Origin: Heloderma charlesbogerti
Taxonomy: Eukaryota > Chordata > Lepidosauria > Squamata > Helodermatidae
Direction: 5' to 3'
Assembly (NCBI GenBank): GCA_026122225.1
Contig: JANEZZ010002066.1
Span: 1,394,664-1,458,663 of the forward strand
DNA length: 64,000 nt
This document shows, one piece after another, positions 52,996 to 63,293 of the stretch (position 1 is its first letter; every line of letters starts with the position of its first letter). The position numbers and the translations under genes are program-made. Below the pieces are notes generated by a model that saw nothing but the letters and a program-made list of their open reading frames with translations, searched no databases and was not told the DNA's origin.

Positions 52996-53108
52996 AGCTT
53001 ATGGCGTCACTGAGTTACGCAAGCCCCTTCGCCACAACAAGGCAGTGATCCATGAAGGGGTGGACTTTGGTACAAAAACAACAACAATAACTTTAGGGAG
53101 AACTGAAG

Positions 53109-53337
53109 GTTCTTGTTGTTGTTCAGTCGTTCAGTCATGTCCGACTCTTCATGACCCCATGGACCATAGCACGCCAGGTCTTCCTGTACTGCGCTCTCTC
53201 CCGGAGCGTGCTCAAGTCCATATTCATTGCATCATCAGTGATGCTATCTAGCCATCTCATCCTCTGCCGTCCCCTTCTCCTTTTGCCTTCAGTCTTTCCC
53301 AGCATCAGGGTCTTTTCCAGAGAGTTTTCTCTTCGCA
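53109..53337 (-). mobile_element. BovB 3' fragment, TSD AGAACTGAAGGT
   Basis: A very short 5'-truncated BovB with the 3' tip GTTGTTGTTCAGTCGTTCAG (plus view) at about 53115. The duplication AGAACTGAAGGT flanks it at about 53099-53110 and 53338-53349, which marks a separate insertion just 5' of the long BovB copy. The coding remnant is the C-terminal KLQYFGHLMRR-type region. Confidence 0.92.
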
Positions 53338-54063
53338 GAACTGAAGGTAGTTGATGTCAAATACGCAACATACTGCTGTGAAGAACATATTAAATTGCAG
53401 AAGATCATGGAAAATCAAACTTAATTCATTAAAGTATCTTCTTATGTACATGGCAATGCTTTAAAACTACATTTGACAATATTTGACCTGTCAATTAACC
53501 AAATCTATTTTGAGCATTTATTTTTGTTTTGTTTTGTTTTGTTCCTGAATTACATTACTCCTGTGTGATCCTTTCCTTTCCTTACAGGACTGAATAGCAG
53601 CCATTCTCTTTTATGGGGGAAAGCCAAGTTGTGTATAAAGGTCAGCACTGAAGGAACTGGAGCAAAATTGCCCCCTGCCCATAATAATCCTAATTTCTGG
53701 AGAGGAGGAGAATTTGTTCCTTCCCTCAACAATGTTGCTGATTGAAACCTTTTATTCCACAGACCATGGAAAGGCCAGCAAAAACAAATGAGTCTTTAAA
53801 GCTTACCTGAATACCTGCAAAGAAGGGGCCTGATGAAGCTGATTCCAGTGGTGCAGGGCCACCACTGAAAATGCCCTCTCCCATGTAACCATCAGCCTAA
53901 CTGCCCTTGTTGGTGGGCAGGTGAGGAGGACCTCTGCTAATGATCTCAGAGTACAGGCTGGCAGGCCTTCAAGTAACTTAGGCCCAAACTATTTAAAGCT
54001 TTAAAGGTTAAAATGAGCAAGTGGCACACTTGGTGTTATATGATCAGTCTACCCAGTGCATAC

Positions 54064-54476
54064 TACCTATGCTGGAAAAATTCAAGATGGACTAAAATGA
54101 GCTCGGATTTCTAAGAATCCGACCTGCGGAATCCACTGCAGAGCACCCCCCTCAGGCCGCGCAGAGTCCATGGACTGTCGGATGTCTGTTTGTTTGTTTT
54201 ACTTTCCCGAAATTTACACATATGTATTCGTAGGAAAATACCTAAGTTTCTTCTAAGGAAATGTTGAATGGAATGGGGGACAATACGCTAAATGTTATGT
54301 ACTGAAATAAATTATGTAAATGCTTACTTAAATACTTATGTAACGATTTGTGGATTTTTCTGCATGACAAAAAAAAAATCATCCACATCCATCCGTGGGC
54401 GGATGACGGAACAAAAGACACCAGGCAATCTGCGAAACACAGATGGAGCAGATTTTACACAGTCCATCCATCCCTA
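54064..54476 (-). mobile_element. F2 hAT-like MITE, reversed, TSD GTGCA(T/C)AC
   Basis: Reverse-oriented F2. The left end is diverged (TACCTATGCTGGAAAAATTC) and the right end is CATCCATCCCTA. Flanks GTGCATAC (54056-54063) and GTGCACAC (54477-54484) match at 7 of 8. It contains AAATGTTGAATGGAATGGGG and TTTTTCTGCATGACAAAAAA, the reverse complement of F2 landmarks. Confidence 0.88.
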
Positions 54477-54528
54477 GTGCACACCAATATCTGGGCAGTT
54501 GCGCTCTGTATCACCTGAAGTTTCTGAA

Positions 54529-55350
54529 TAGGGATGTATGAAACTCCCCTTACCTGGCTCTGCCGGGTTCCGCTGGGGGGCCTGGCCGGAACATCCGTGG
54601 AATGTGGGGAATCCCCACATCCGCGGAATGTGGGGATTCCGCGGAGCCTCCGGCCGGCTCCACCAGCAGCTGGACATCCAGCCGCTGGCTAGCAGGGACG
54701 CAAGTAGCAGCATTCATAGCCGCCGCCATTTGCGTCCCTATAGTCAGCCGTGATAGGCTATGTAATGACTTATGTAGCGTATCACGTCTGGCTTAAAAAA
54801 AAATGTACGTACGCAAATGGCGGCGGCTACAGCCGCCGCCATTTGCTTTCCTTATTTTTGGCCCTCTTAGTCTACATAAATATTTACGTAGACTAAGACA
54901 GTGAAAATAAGGGGGAACGCAAATAGCGTCCGCTACGCTATTTGCGTTCCCCTTATTTTTGCTGTCTTAGTCTACGTAAATATTTACGTAGACTAAGACG
55001 GCCAAAAATAAGGAACGCAAATGGCGGTGGCTGTAGCTGCCGCCATTTGCGTACACTTGGGTTTTTTTAAGCCAGACGTGATAGGCTAGGTAAGTCTTTA
55101 CGTAGCCTATCACGAATGGGGGGGGGGAAACAGACTGAAAATGGTGGCGGCGGCCGTTCGGAAGACCAGCCTCCGCCGAAGCCGCCGCTGGAGCCGCTGC
55201 CATCCGGAACATCCGCCCCAGGTAAGTCTCGTCCTGGGGGGGATCCGTGGGGGGCGGGGGGGCAGGCCGTTCTGCCACGGAGTTCGGGGGGCCGAATGCA
55301 CTGGCATTTGCCCTCACCGAGATCCGTGGCTGAATTCTCTGACATCCCTA
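54529..55350 (+). mobile_element. F1 hAT-like MITE in L2, TSD TTTCTGAA
   Basis: Starts TAGGGATGTATGAAACTCCC and ends CTCTGACATCCCTA. The perfect duplication TTTCTGAA is at 54521-54528 and 55351-55358. The central palindrome is intact: CTTAGTCTACATAAATATTT is mirrored about an AAATAGCGTCCGCTACGC-type core near 54936, with CAAATGGCGGCGGC / GCCGCCGCCATTTGC outside it. CTTACCTGGC in end B and CAGGTAAGT at 55219-55227 in end A are the donor-like sites. The right arm starts AAAATGGTGGCGGCGGCCG. Non-coding. Confidence 0.95.
55219..55227 (+). promoter_or_regulatory. Perfect 5' splice-site-like motif, outward-facing
   Basis: CAG|GTAAGT, nine-of-nine, followed within about 20 bases by G runs (GGGGGG, GGGGGGCGGGGGG). 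G runs just downstream of a 5' splice site are known intronic splicing enhancers. Use in vivo is unproven. Confidence 0.6.
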
Positions 55351-55720
55351 TTTCTGAACCGTCTTTGAAGGCAGGCCCACATACAGCACGTTACAGTAGT
55401 CCAGCCGGGATCTCACCAGAGCTTTAATATCAGAGGCAAGATCTTCTCTCTCCAATTGGCATACCTGCATTCTCCTGGCCACCACCACCAACTGAATTTC
55501 CCCAGTTAGTGCCGAGTCCAGGAGCACTCCCAGACCGCACACTTGGCCCTTCAGTGGGTGTGCAACCTCACCTAAGACCAGATGTGTTCCTACCCACAGG
55601 ACCTCTGTTTTGTTGGGATCAAATGTCAGCTTCTGCCCTCATCCATCCCCAACCACCTCTAGACACCAGTACAGGCATTCAGCAGCCTCCCTAGGGTCAT
55701 TAGATGGAACTGTTTATCAT

Positions 55721-56606
55721 ACAGAAAAGGTTTCTTATCATACAGAAAAAGATTCAATTTGTGATCATTCTGTTGTGTTTTTTTTACAATGGAACTTTAT
55801 GGATGACAGTAAGTTGCTACTCAATATGATTGGAAGTGGCATCATTTTAGAAACAAGGGGGTAATTCTCTGTGGGTTCAATGCTTGTTTTGAAAGCACTT
55901 TAAGCTGAAGTGCCTATCCTTTTTATGCTGAGTTATTATTTCCCCCACTTTCCACTCCCCCCTTTTAATTTTTAAGCACTTTATGCCAATCTCCATAATA
56001 AGATTTTTATTTTTAGTGTGTAGGGGGGATTCCAGTGATGAATCCCTGAATGTGTGACTACAAAATTGTTAAAAAAAAACAAAATAAAATATATTTTTTA
56101 AAAAACTTAATTGCAGTTTAGACTTCAGATTTATTTGAAAAGGGGATAATGATAGTAATTACCCAGTTTGAGTTTTGGAGAAGGCTAATTAGATCCCCAA
56201 CACATTTGTATGCACAAAGCAAACCATAAATACAAAAGACCATCTGGTCCTTATCAGCTTACAACACTAAAGACTGTCTGTAATTATTTTTTCTATATTG
56301 TTTTGATGTTGACATTTGATGCTGCAATACTTCGGGCCTCAGTACGGGAATCACCTGCCATGCTGGAAACCTCTGATGGGGATTTTCTTTGTACCTTAAA
56401 AAAAAAATAACCTAAGTCCGCTCGCTCTCACTATGCCTCAAAGGAATCTGCGTGTTTTATCAGGACTTAAAAGTATGTGTGCTAATTTTCCTCTATTGAA
56501 GGGGCATCTCTTGAATCGTACGAGGATATTGTAGTTCAACAAGACCTTTGTGGCATTCTGCAGTTTTAAGAGCGTGCCAAAACAAAACTTGGTTCCATGC
56601 ACTCCT
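55721..56606. other. Unassigned AT-rich DNA
   Basis: No repeat terminus or exon recognised. Confidence 0.45.
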
Positions 56607-56696
56607 CTGTGTGTGTGTGTGTGTGTTTGTGAGAGAGAGAGAGAGAGAGAGAGAATCTATATCTGTATCTATATCTATATCTATATCTATATCTTG
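56607..56696. repeat. Compound (TG)n(GA)n(TATC)n microsatellite
   Basis: Runs of TG (about 56610-56628), GA (56630-56654) and TATC-like (56656-56695) directly precede the RTE fragment. Confidence 0.93.
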
Positions 56697-56930
56697 GCCA
56701 CATAATGAGAAGAAGACAGGATACCCTGGAGAAGATGCTGATGCTAGGGAAAGTGGAAGGCAAAAGGAAGAGGGGCCGACCAAGGGCAAGGTGGATGGAT
56801 GATATTCTGGAGGTGACGGACTCAACCTTGGGGGAGCTGGGGGTGGCAACGGCCGACAGGAAGCTCTGGCGTGGGCTGGTCCATGAAGTCACGAAGAGTC
56901 GGAAGCGACTGACCGAATAAACAACAACAA
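56697..56930 (+). mobile_element. RTE-type LINE 3' fragment, diverged from BovB
   Basis: Plus-strand 3' end of a second RTE lineage. It codes for a C-terminal domain and ends ACCGAATAAACAACAACAAC, an A/C-rich tail typical of RTE. The coding part has the same layout as the BovB C-terminus but different residues, so it is another RTE family or an old one. Confidence 0.82.
56705..56920 (+). pseudogene. RTE ORF C-terminal fragment
   Basis: A 71-codon open frame with MRRRQDTLEKMLMLGKVEGK, RARWMDDILEVTDSTLG and the end VTKSRKRLTE. Compare BovB MRRENSLEKTLMLGK and VTKSRTRLND. It is an intact reading frame of only the last domain. It has no catalytic residues and no function expected on its own. Confidence 0.85.
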
Positions 56931-57007
56931 CAAAAATATCTTTATGTCTATCTATCTATCTATGTTTCCAGTTTCTTCAGGAACCACTAGCTTCCCATTG
57001 CACTAGT

Positions 57008-57142
57008 AATTTATTTCATTTCTCTACTGCCCAATAGCCGAAGCTCTCTGGGCAGTTCACAAAAATTAAAACCAAACAGCACACAATAAAACAATTTAAA
57101 ATATATAGAACATTAAAACCACAATATAACAATACAACCACA
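57008..57142 (-). mobile_element. L2 3'-end tip
   Basis: CTGCCCAATAGCCGAAGCTC and the A-rich ACCAAACAGCACACAATAAA match 16610-16735 with few changes, which indicates a young L2 subfamily. It is 5' truncated to about 130 bp. Confidence 0.88.
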
Positions 57143-58370
57143 TGGGTCCTGCTAACACACAGGCAACTTTGAATATTACCCATCACTAGTAAGAGAGGAG
57201 TATCAATGTGAGTTTGCATTCTAGTTCTACTATATAAGTGAATCTGCTTCTTCTGTAAGTAATCCTAGTGGAGTAACAAATAATTTTGCCCTGTGGAGTA
57301 TCAAGTCATCTTGATAATTATAGCAGAGCTGTGATACTAAATGTCTATCTTGGAAGAATGTTTATTTGGAATCAGTGGACCTTTGTGTTTAGGACTGAGA
57401 GAAAGGTTGGGTCCCTGTTACTCCATGCTCTTCTCTAAGTTCCCCTTTTCCATCCCTTATTGCATGCAGGCAAACTGTCCTTAACGTCTGGGGTGTATGT
57501 AAAGTTCATCCCTCCCTCCACTCCCCAGGAGTTGTCCTGCCTGGGGCAGCAAGGCCTGAACATACTTCAGCTCCTGGTTTGTTGGCAAGTAGACATGTTC
57601 ATGGGGTCAGTCAAGATGAAGGCAATGAAAAGAAAGATAACAATTTCGGCAAGATCAAGAGAGCTTTTCTTTCAAATAAATAAATAAATAAATCCCAGAA
57701 TAAGTGATGCGTAAAAACTTATTGCTGTCTTGAGTACGTGATTTCTGAAGAGAGAGGTGCCAACATTTATCCCTACCTGGAAGACAAACCCTGTAAAGTG
57801 GACTCCCCACACCCTTGTTCCAGGTGTGTAAGGGCTGGCTAGGATTGCTGATAGCATTTTTGCCAAGTTTGTTACTGTCTCCCCACCCCAAAAGAAAGTT
57901 GACGCAAAATCCCAGCAAAATTTAGGGTTCTGCAGGTTCTTCTAATGTGGAAACATTAGATAGGGCAGAGTAATTGCATCAGACATTTGGCTTGTATCAG
58001 ATTATTGAGTCTTCATGCAGAAAGTGTTCTGTTGTTTATATAGAGCACTTTAAGATTACAAATCACATAATGCATTGAGACTTTGACTGAAATGTATTAT
58101 GTATAAGAACTATTGTTTCCACAGTCCTTGTATTTTATTTTTATTTTATTATTTTACTTTTTATTTATGTTTGATTAACCACCTTGAGGATTCTGTATGG
58201 AAGGAAAGGTGTGATTAAAATATGTAACTAACTAAATAAGTAAAAAACTACAAATCACATGATATATTGTGAGGATTGAGAGCAAGAATTTTGAGCTAGG
58301 TATTTTGCCAATTAAAACTTCCTTATTAGTGATAATTAACGCTGATGTAAACATTGCCCAAGGTAGAGGT
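57143..58370. other. Unassigned DNA
   Basis: Includes an (AAAT)n run at about 57676-57695. No exon recognised. Confidence 0.45.
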
Positions 58371-58378
58371 AACATAAT

Positions 58379-58790
58379 TAGGGATGTACAGGTCATGTAA
58401 AACCCGCTCTGTCTGTGTTTTGTGGATTGTCGGGCGCCTTTTCTTCTGTCGTCCACCCACAGACGGATGCGAATGTTGTTGTTTTTTCGTCATTCAGAAA
58501 AATATGCAGATAATTGCGTAAGTATGTACGTAAGTATTTACATAATTTACCATACTACATAACATTTAGTGTATTGTCCCCCATTCCATTCAATGTTTCC
58601 TCAGCAAAAACGTGCGTATTTTCCTACAAATAAATATGCGTAAATTTGGGGAAAGTAAAAACATCATCCAAAAGTCCATGGATTCTACACGGCCTGGTGG
58701 GGGGGCGTCACTCCACAGCGGATTCTGCAGGTTGGATTCCTAGAAATCCAAGCTCATTTTAGTCCATCTTGAATTTCTCCTGCCTCCCTA
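58379..58790 (+). mobile_element. F2 hAT-like MITE, TSD AA(C/T)ATAAT
   Basis: Starts TAGGGATGTACAGGTCATGT and ends TTTCTCCTGCCTCCCTA. Flanks AACATAAT (58371-58378) and AATATAAT (58791-58798) match at 7 of 8. It has F2 landmarks TTTTTTCGTCATTCAGAAAA, GCGTAAGTATGTACGTAAGT and TTCCTCAGCAAAAACGTGC. Non-coding. Confidence 0.9.
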
Positions 58791-58798
58791 AATATAAT

Positions 58799-60617
58799 AA
58801 GGATGAAATGTTGTCATGAGCCCAGATAAGTAGGTAGACATAAAATGTGAACTTGGGTCAATCTGTCAAAATACAAATATGGCTGATAACTAGATATCTC
58901 CTTGAGAAAGGTCAGCAAAGCCTAAATGGAAATCTTACTTTGAAAATGTAAATGATGGCTGCTCATTAATGGCATGTTTACATTATACAGAGATGTAAAT
59001 ATGCCATTAGTGAGCAGCCATCAGCAAGCACAGAAGAAAGACAGTGCCCTTGTCAGTCTGATTCCTGAGTTGATAGGCTTGTCACAAACTGACAAGCCTA
59101 TCAACACAAATTACCTGACGGAGTATACCTTTGAAACCTTGGGCTGTGTATCCATGATGGCTTTGCCCTAGTGGAAAGTGCTTTTGTTCACAGAAGGCAA
59201 GACATCTGGTTTTCATTGATCATTGCCAAAAATCATTGCCAAAAATGATCATTGCTGGTCAACACCTGGTTGGCCTCTGTATGAACAGAATGCTGGACTC
59301 GATGGACCCTTGGTCTGATCCAGCAGGGGTCTTCTTACGTTCTTGTGTTTTGCTACTGGTTAATGCAGGGAATGTCAAGTTAGATGGAGCTGTTTTCTTA
59401 CCAGGAAAGCAGCAGAGCTCGTAACAATGCCTTTTCTTTCTTGGGCTATCAATGGCTGCTAGTCACAAAGGCTATATATTACCTCCAGGATCAGAGGTAG
59501 TACGCTAAAAAATACCAGTTGCTAGGGAACTCAAGCAAGAGGATGCTCTTGTGTTCCTGCCTGGCCCACTAATCTTTGGGAGGCATCTTTGATTCACCCC
59601 ATACCCCACTAATTGATGTCTTGGCCCAGCTGTAATCCACACTGCAACATTTTGTTGCAGGTCCAACATGTGCTAGTTAAATGCCCATGTCACAAGGTGA
59701 GGAACCACAGATCAGTAGCAGCAGATATCTCCAAGATGGTAGGTAAAGGGCCTTCGCTAGTCCTTCTAGCTAAGATTCTTCCTAACTGGATATCCTAAGA
59801 TTGAACTTGGACCTTTGTATCAGGAAGTTATGTTGCCTTGCTATAGCTGTTGTGGAGTTTCCTGGGCTGAAATCTTTACAAAACATTTCTCCCCCCACCT
59901 CCCTCCACCTGAAGTTCAGTTATTGAACCTTCACTAATAACATTATTCCTTCCTCTCCCCCTTCGTAAAAATCCACGCCAACAATTTGCTTCTGACTTGC
60001 CAGCTCCTCACAGCTTGCTGTTAATGCGTTACAATTTATGAGTATTGTGTGCCAGGAGCTATTATTTGGAACAGGAGCGAGTGTGATGACAGCCTCGATA
60101 AGTGACACACTCAACCTGCAAGGTGACGGAGAAGAGAATTTTCCAGTTATTTCAGCTTTGTTGCACTTTGAGAAGTGAAGGGAGGCTGTAGAGGAGATGT
60201 TCTTTCTTCTGAAAGCTCCAGCATATGCTTGCCAGAAATGTTGTGCTATTTTTGTTTGTTTTTTAACGTTTATTTTTAAGAGAATTCTTCTCTACCTCAA
60301 GGCTAGTGTAGACAGATCCAAGTTTTACCTTTTTCTTCTTTTTTCTTTTTAAAGGAAATTAGCTGTTAAGGAAATCATATTCTGTAATCTTTTTAAATTT
60401 TGCAAATGTGTGCTTTTTTGTATCTTACATTATTTTATTCTGCCTTTCTTTTACTATTTTGCCTGAGTCTAGATTTGCTAGTCATGAGGAGGAGAAAGGA
60501 ATTATGAAGGACACTAGAACCCCTATCACTAGCAATATTATTCAGCCCCCTCTCTGGCTTCTGAGATTTTAGCATGTATTTCTCACAGAATTTGTAGTAT
60601 GCCTCCATAGACATGTG
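58799..60617. other. Unassigned DNA with two hairpins and a repeat relic
   Basis: Contains inverted repeats at 58954-59022 and 59069-59105, and a minus-oriented copy of the 38009-type repeat at 59262-59347 (CTGGACTCGATGGACCCTTG). No exon recognised. Confidence 0.5.
58954..59022. repeat. Imperfect 29-bp inverted repeat
   Basis: Left arm GATGGCTGCTCATTAATGGC... pairs with the right arm ending GTGAGCAGCCATC, 27 of 29 positions, with a loop of about 11 bases. A second inverted repeat (TTGATAGGCTTGTCA and its complement, 5-base loop) follows at 59069-59105. They may be parts of one decayed fold-back element. Confidence 0.85.
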
Positions 60618-60625
60618 GATTAAAC

Positions 60626-60894
60626 TAGTGATGTGCAAACTCAGCTCCTTCCGGGTTCTCTCGATGCCCGCCCAGCCCCCGCCCCCACTCACCGGTCCCC
60701 GGGCCACACTTGAACTCCTCCCACGCTCAGCAGGCAGCCTGCACTCACTCCAGTGGCCTCATTGAACTCTGTGGTTGCTATTTTTAAGAAAAATGGAACG
60801 GTGATAGCAAAATAGTGCATGTTTTGTAAGCACGAAACGTGCCTTTTGCAAATGCATATGATCTCGTGTGAAATGTGCATTTTTGCAAAGGCAC

Positions 60895-60929
<35 letters not shown>

Positions 60930-61219
60930 ATGTGCATTTGAGGGAAATGCACATTTTTGCGCATACGCAAATATGCACATTCACAAAAATGTGCATTTTT
61001 GTATGTGTGCAAATATGCTCATTGGTGTGATTACCATTTTATTTCTCAAAACATGGCGACTGCGAAGCTCGACGAGGCCACTGGGGTGAGTGCAGTCCAT
61101 TTGCCGAGTGCGGGCAGGGGGCGAGCAGGGGCAGGGGCTCAGCGAGCGGGGCTCAGGGGTGCTGGCAGGAGTGGGTCTGCCGGATTCCTGGACTGAATTG
61201 GCTGCCCGCGCCATCCCTA
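60626..61219. mobile_element. F5-like hAT-like MITE, TSD GATTAA(A/T)C
   Basis: Starts TAGTGATGTGCAAACTCAGC and ends CCGCGCCATCCCTA. Flanks GATTAAAC (60618-60625) and GATTAATC (61220-61227) match at 7 of 8. The centre is a long palindrome of TGTGCATTTTTGCAAA-type blocks around a (TG)n run at 60898-60925. The arms carry GCCACTGGAGTGAG-like and CACTGGGGTGAGTGCAG sequence, in which GGTGAGT is an outward donor-like motif. Non-coding. Confidence 0.85.
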
Positions 61220-61440
61220 GATTAATCTAGGTTTTTATGTAAATGAAAGCTGAGATTCCCGGGAACGTAAATTCTGCATCCAGTAGCCCATCCAGTACTA
61301 AGCACACAACCCTGCATGTAGATATGAACAAGATTTCTAACAAAGTTATCTAGAAAATTATTCTTCCCTTTCTGTTCTTAAAATGTCTTTTCCAGCAATG
61401 AAGATAAGTTATTAAGGGAGAAATCCTATGGCCCCTAGAC

Positions 61441-61891
61441 TAGGGGTGGGTGGATCACTTAACCCATTCTGGCTGGGGGGGGTCCACGGGGGGGGGAGGC
61501 AATCCGTCCCCCCCCCGGAATCCGTCCAGGCCGGTTCCGCTCCACGGTGATTTGTGTCCCTGTTTTTTCACGCAGTAGGCTACGTAAATATCTTCGTAAG
61601 TATAATTTGCGTAGCCTATCGCGTGAAAATGGGGACTCAAATGTCCGCAATGTTATTTGCGTCCGGATGTAGCACAGCAATACAGCATGGCAATGGCGGC
61701 CGGCTGTATCACCAGCGCTGCGGAGCTGGCTGCCGGCTCCGCAGGATCACCGCATGGAGGAGCAGGCCTGGACAGATTCCGGAGGGGCACGGAGGTGAGT
61801 GCTCCATTCTGCCACGGACCCCAGTGGGGCCGGATTCTTGGAATCCGACCTCATTGGGGTCCGTGGCGGAATTCTCCAACATAGGGAGATG
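61441..61891. mobile_element. hAT-like MITE with aberrant right terminus
   Basis: Starts TAGGGGTGGGTGGATCACTT. The interior palindrome has CAGTAGGCTACGTAAATATC and GCGTAGCCTATCGCGTG. GGAGGTGAGTGC near 61791 is donor-like. The right side reaches CTCCAACAT at about 61883 but continues AGGGAGATG instead of CCCTA. Flanks CCCTAGAC and CCTAGAAA share CCTAGA. It probably had the usual end before local rearrangement. Confidence 0.65.
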
Positions 61892-62918
61892 CCTAGAAAG
61901 CATCTGGGGGGGGGGGCATACGATAGTTTGGATTCTCATGCTCTGACCTCAGAGCCAGGAATCTGCACTCACTGCCCCCTCCTCCTTGCACCCTGCGTGA
62001 AGACAACCGCACCAGCTGCCTGTCTGAGGTTGCAAAAGCAATCTTGGAGAGTGGTTAAAGGGGGCATTCCTGTGGGTGAAGAGGGGAGGGGCCTGTAGAG
62101 GCTGGGTTACACTGTATCCCCAGGTTCTCCAGGCTCCTGCCCTCCGCTTCTACAGCGCAAAAGCCCGTCGAGCTAGAATGCAGAGCGAGAGGCATGGCAG
62201 AGGCGAGGAGTTTTCTCAGCCTCACCTCCCACTCTGCACTGGATTCTTGTAAGCCTCTGAGTTCAGGGTCTTATGAGCACTGAGGGTGCAATCGATGGGA
62301 TTGCACCCTCATTCAGCATTGAAAGAGGTGATTTCAATTCAACTAATGGATGATCAGCATTTTCATAGGGATTATTGTTGCTTTTTGAATTTGTAACTTT
62401 GGGTTCCTCTTACAAGTTCTAACTTTGTTTGACTTTTACATTTATCTCCGTCATTTTTTTTCCAAACCTGTTTATTGGTTTGTTAGAGCAGGACAAGATG
62501 TTATAAGAGAAGCATGCTTGCCACTGAAAGCAGGAGCCCCACGTCTTTCTCTCACTCTCCGTAGAGACATCTCATAAGTAAAAAAAAACCCAAAACAAAT
62601 GGGAAATGACACCATTGTGCTCCCTGCTGCCCTGCCCCACCCCCTGTCTGTTTCACTGGCTGCCATTTGGAGGGGCAGGGAAACTTGAACAATGATTTTG
62701 GCACATCCCATGGTTCCACTTCCTTGATATTACAAGTAGGGCTGAGCTGAATTTTCGTCAGTGAATATTTCCAGTGTGGAAAGGGGACATTTCAGAGGTC
62801 CTGAAATGTGGGTCATTGTGTTTGTGTTTCCCCCCCCCCCAAATGCAGTTTCAAAACCTTTAGCTTTTCCACATTAGCCCTGTTCACATGATGTCAGTTG
62901 CCTGAATAAGGTAAATGT
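61892..62918. other. Unassigned DNA
   Basis: No repeat or exon recognised. Confidence 0.45.
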
Positions 62919-62926
62919 AGTGAAAG

Positions 62927-63285
62927 TAGGGATGGGTGGACTCACCCATGCCCGGCTTCACTGAGCGCCCACTGAGCCGCCACCCACCCCTGTTTGTGGC
63001 ATGGCTCAAGTTTCGTCACAGCCCAGTGAGCGCCCAACAAAGCCTCAGGGCAATCCACTCTCATAACAAGCCACCATTTTGCACAACAATGGCAGCTGGA
63101 GCTGCCATTGTTGCACAAAATGGTGGCTTGTTATGAGGATGGATGGCTGCCAGGCGCTCACCAACATGTGGGATGCTTGATGAGCAGGTACGCAAGTGCC
63201 CTGCAGTCAGTGAGCAGGCGCTGGGAGGGCGAGTGAGGGGAAGTCCATCAGGGCCCACCCCCCATGGACTCTCACAACATCCCTA
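62927..63285. mobile_element. F4 hAT-like MITE, TSD AGTGAAAG
   Basis: Starts TAGGGATGGGTGGACTCACC and ends CTCACAACATCCCTA. The perfect duplication AGTGAAAG is at 62919-62926 and 63286-63293. The centre pairs AAGCCACCATTTTGCACAAC with GTTGCACAAAATGGTGGCTT around CAGCTGGAGCTG. It is related to the outer element at 1-1160, which shares TGTGCACAAAATGGTGGCTC. Non-coding. Confidence 0.93.
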
Positions 63286-63293
63286 AGTGAAAG

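Larger units (their letters stand above)
49917..53090 (-). mobile_element. BovB/RTE LINE, nearly full length
   Basis: Minus-strand LINE of about 3.2 kb, close to the usual BovB length. It has an endonuclease at the 5' side (51718-52995), RT (50244-51528) and a C-terminal region to 49926. The 3' tip is partly deleted: the CAGTCGTGTCCGACTC block seen in other copies is missing after GTTCAGTCGTT at 49932. The flanks share only TTTAGG, so the TSD is unclear. Several frameshifts break the single ORF. Confidence 0.93.
53760..55720 (-). mobile_element. L2 LINE fragment split by two MITEs
   Basis: Minus-strand L2 relic in three pieces: 53760-54063, 54485-54528 and 55359-55720. The last piece encodes VLLDSALTGEIQ and LVRSRLDYCNVLYVGLPSKT, matching the L2 C-terminal domain at 16809-17660. 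The pieces are separated by the F2 element at 54064-54476 and the F1 element at 54529-55350. Confidence 0.82.

Noticed and set aside
60898..60925. (TG)n run as a regulatory Z-DNA site
   Set aside because: It is a simple microsatellite inside a MITE, with nothing pointing to regulation.
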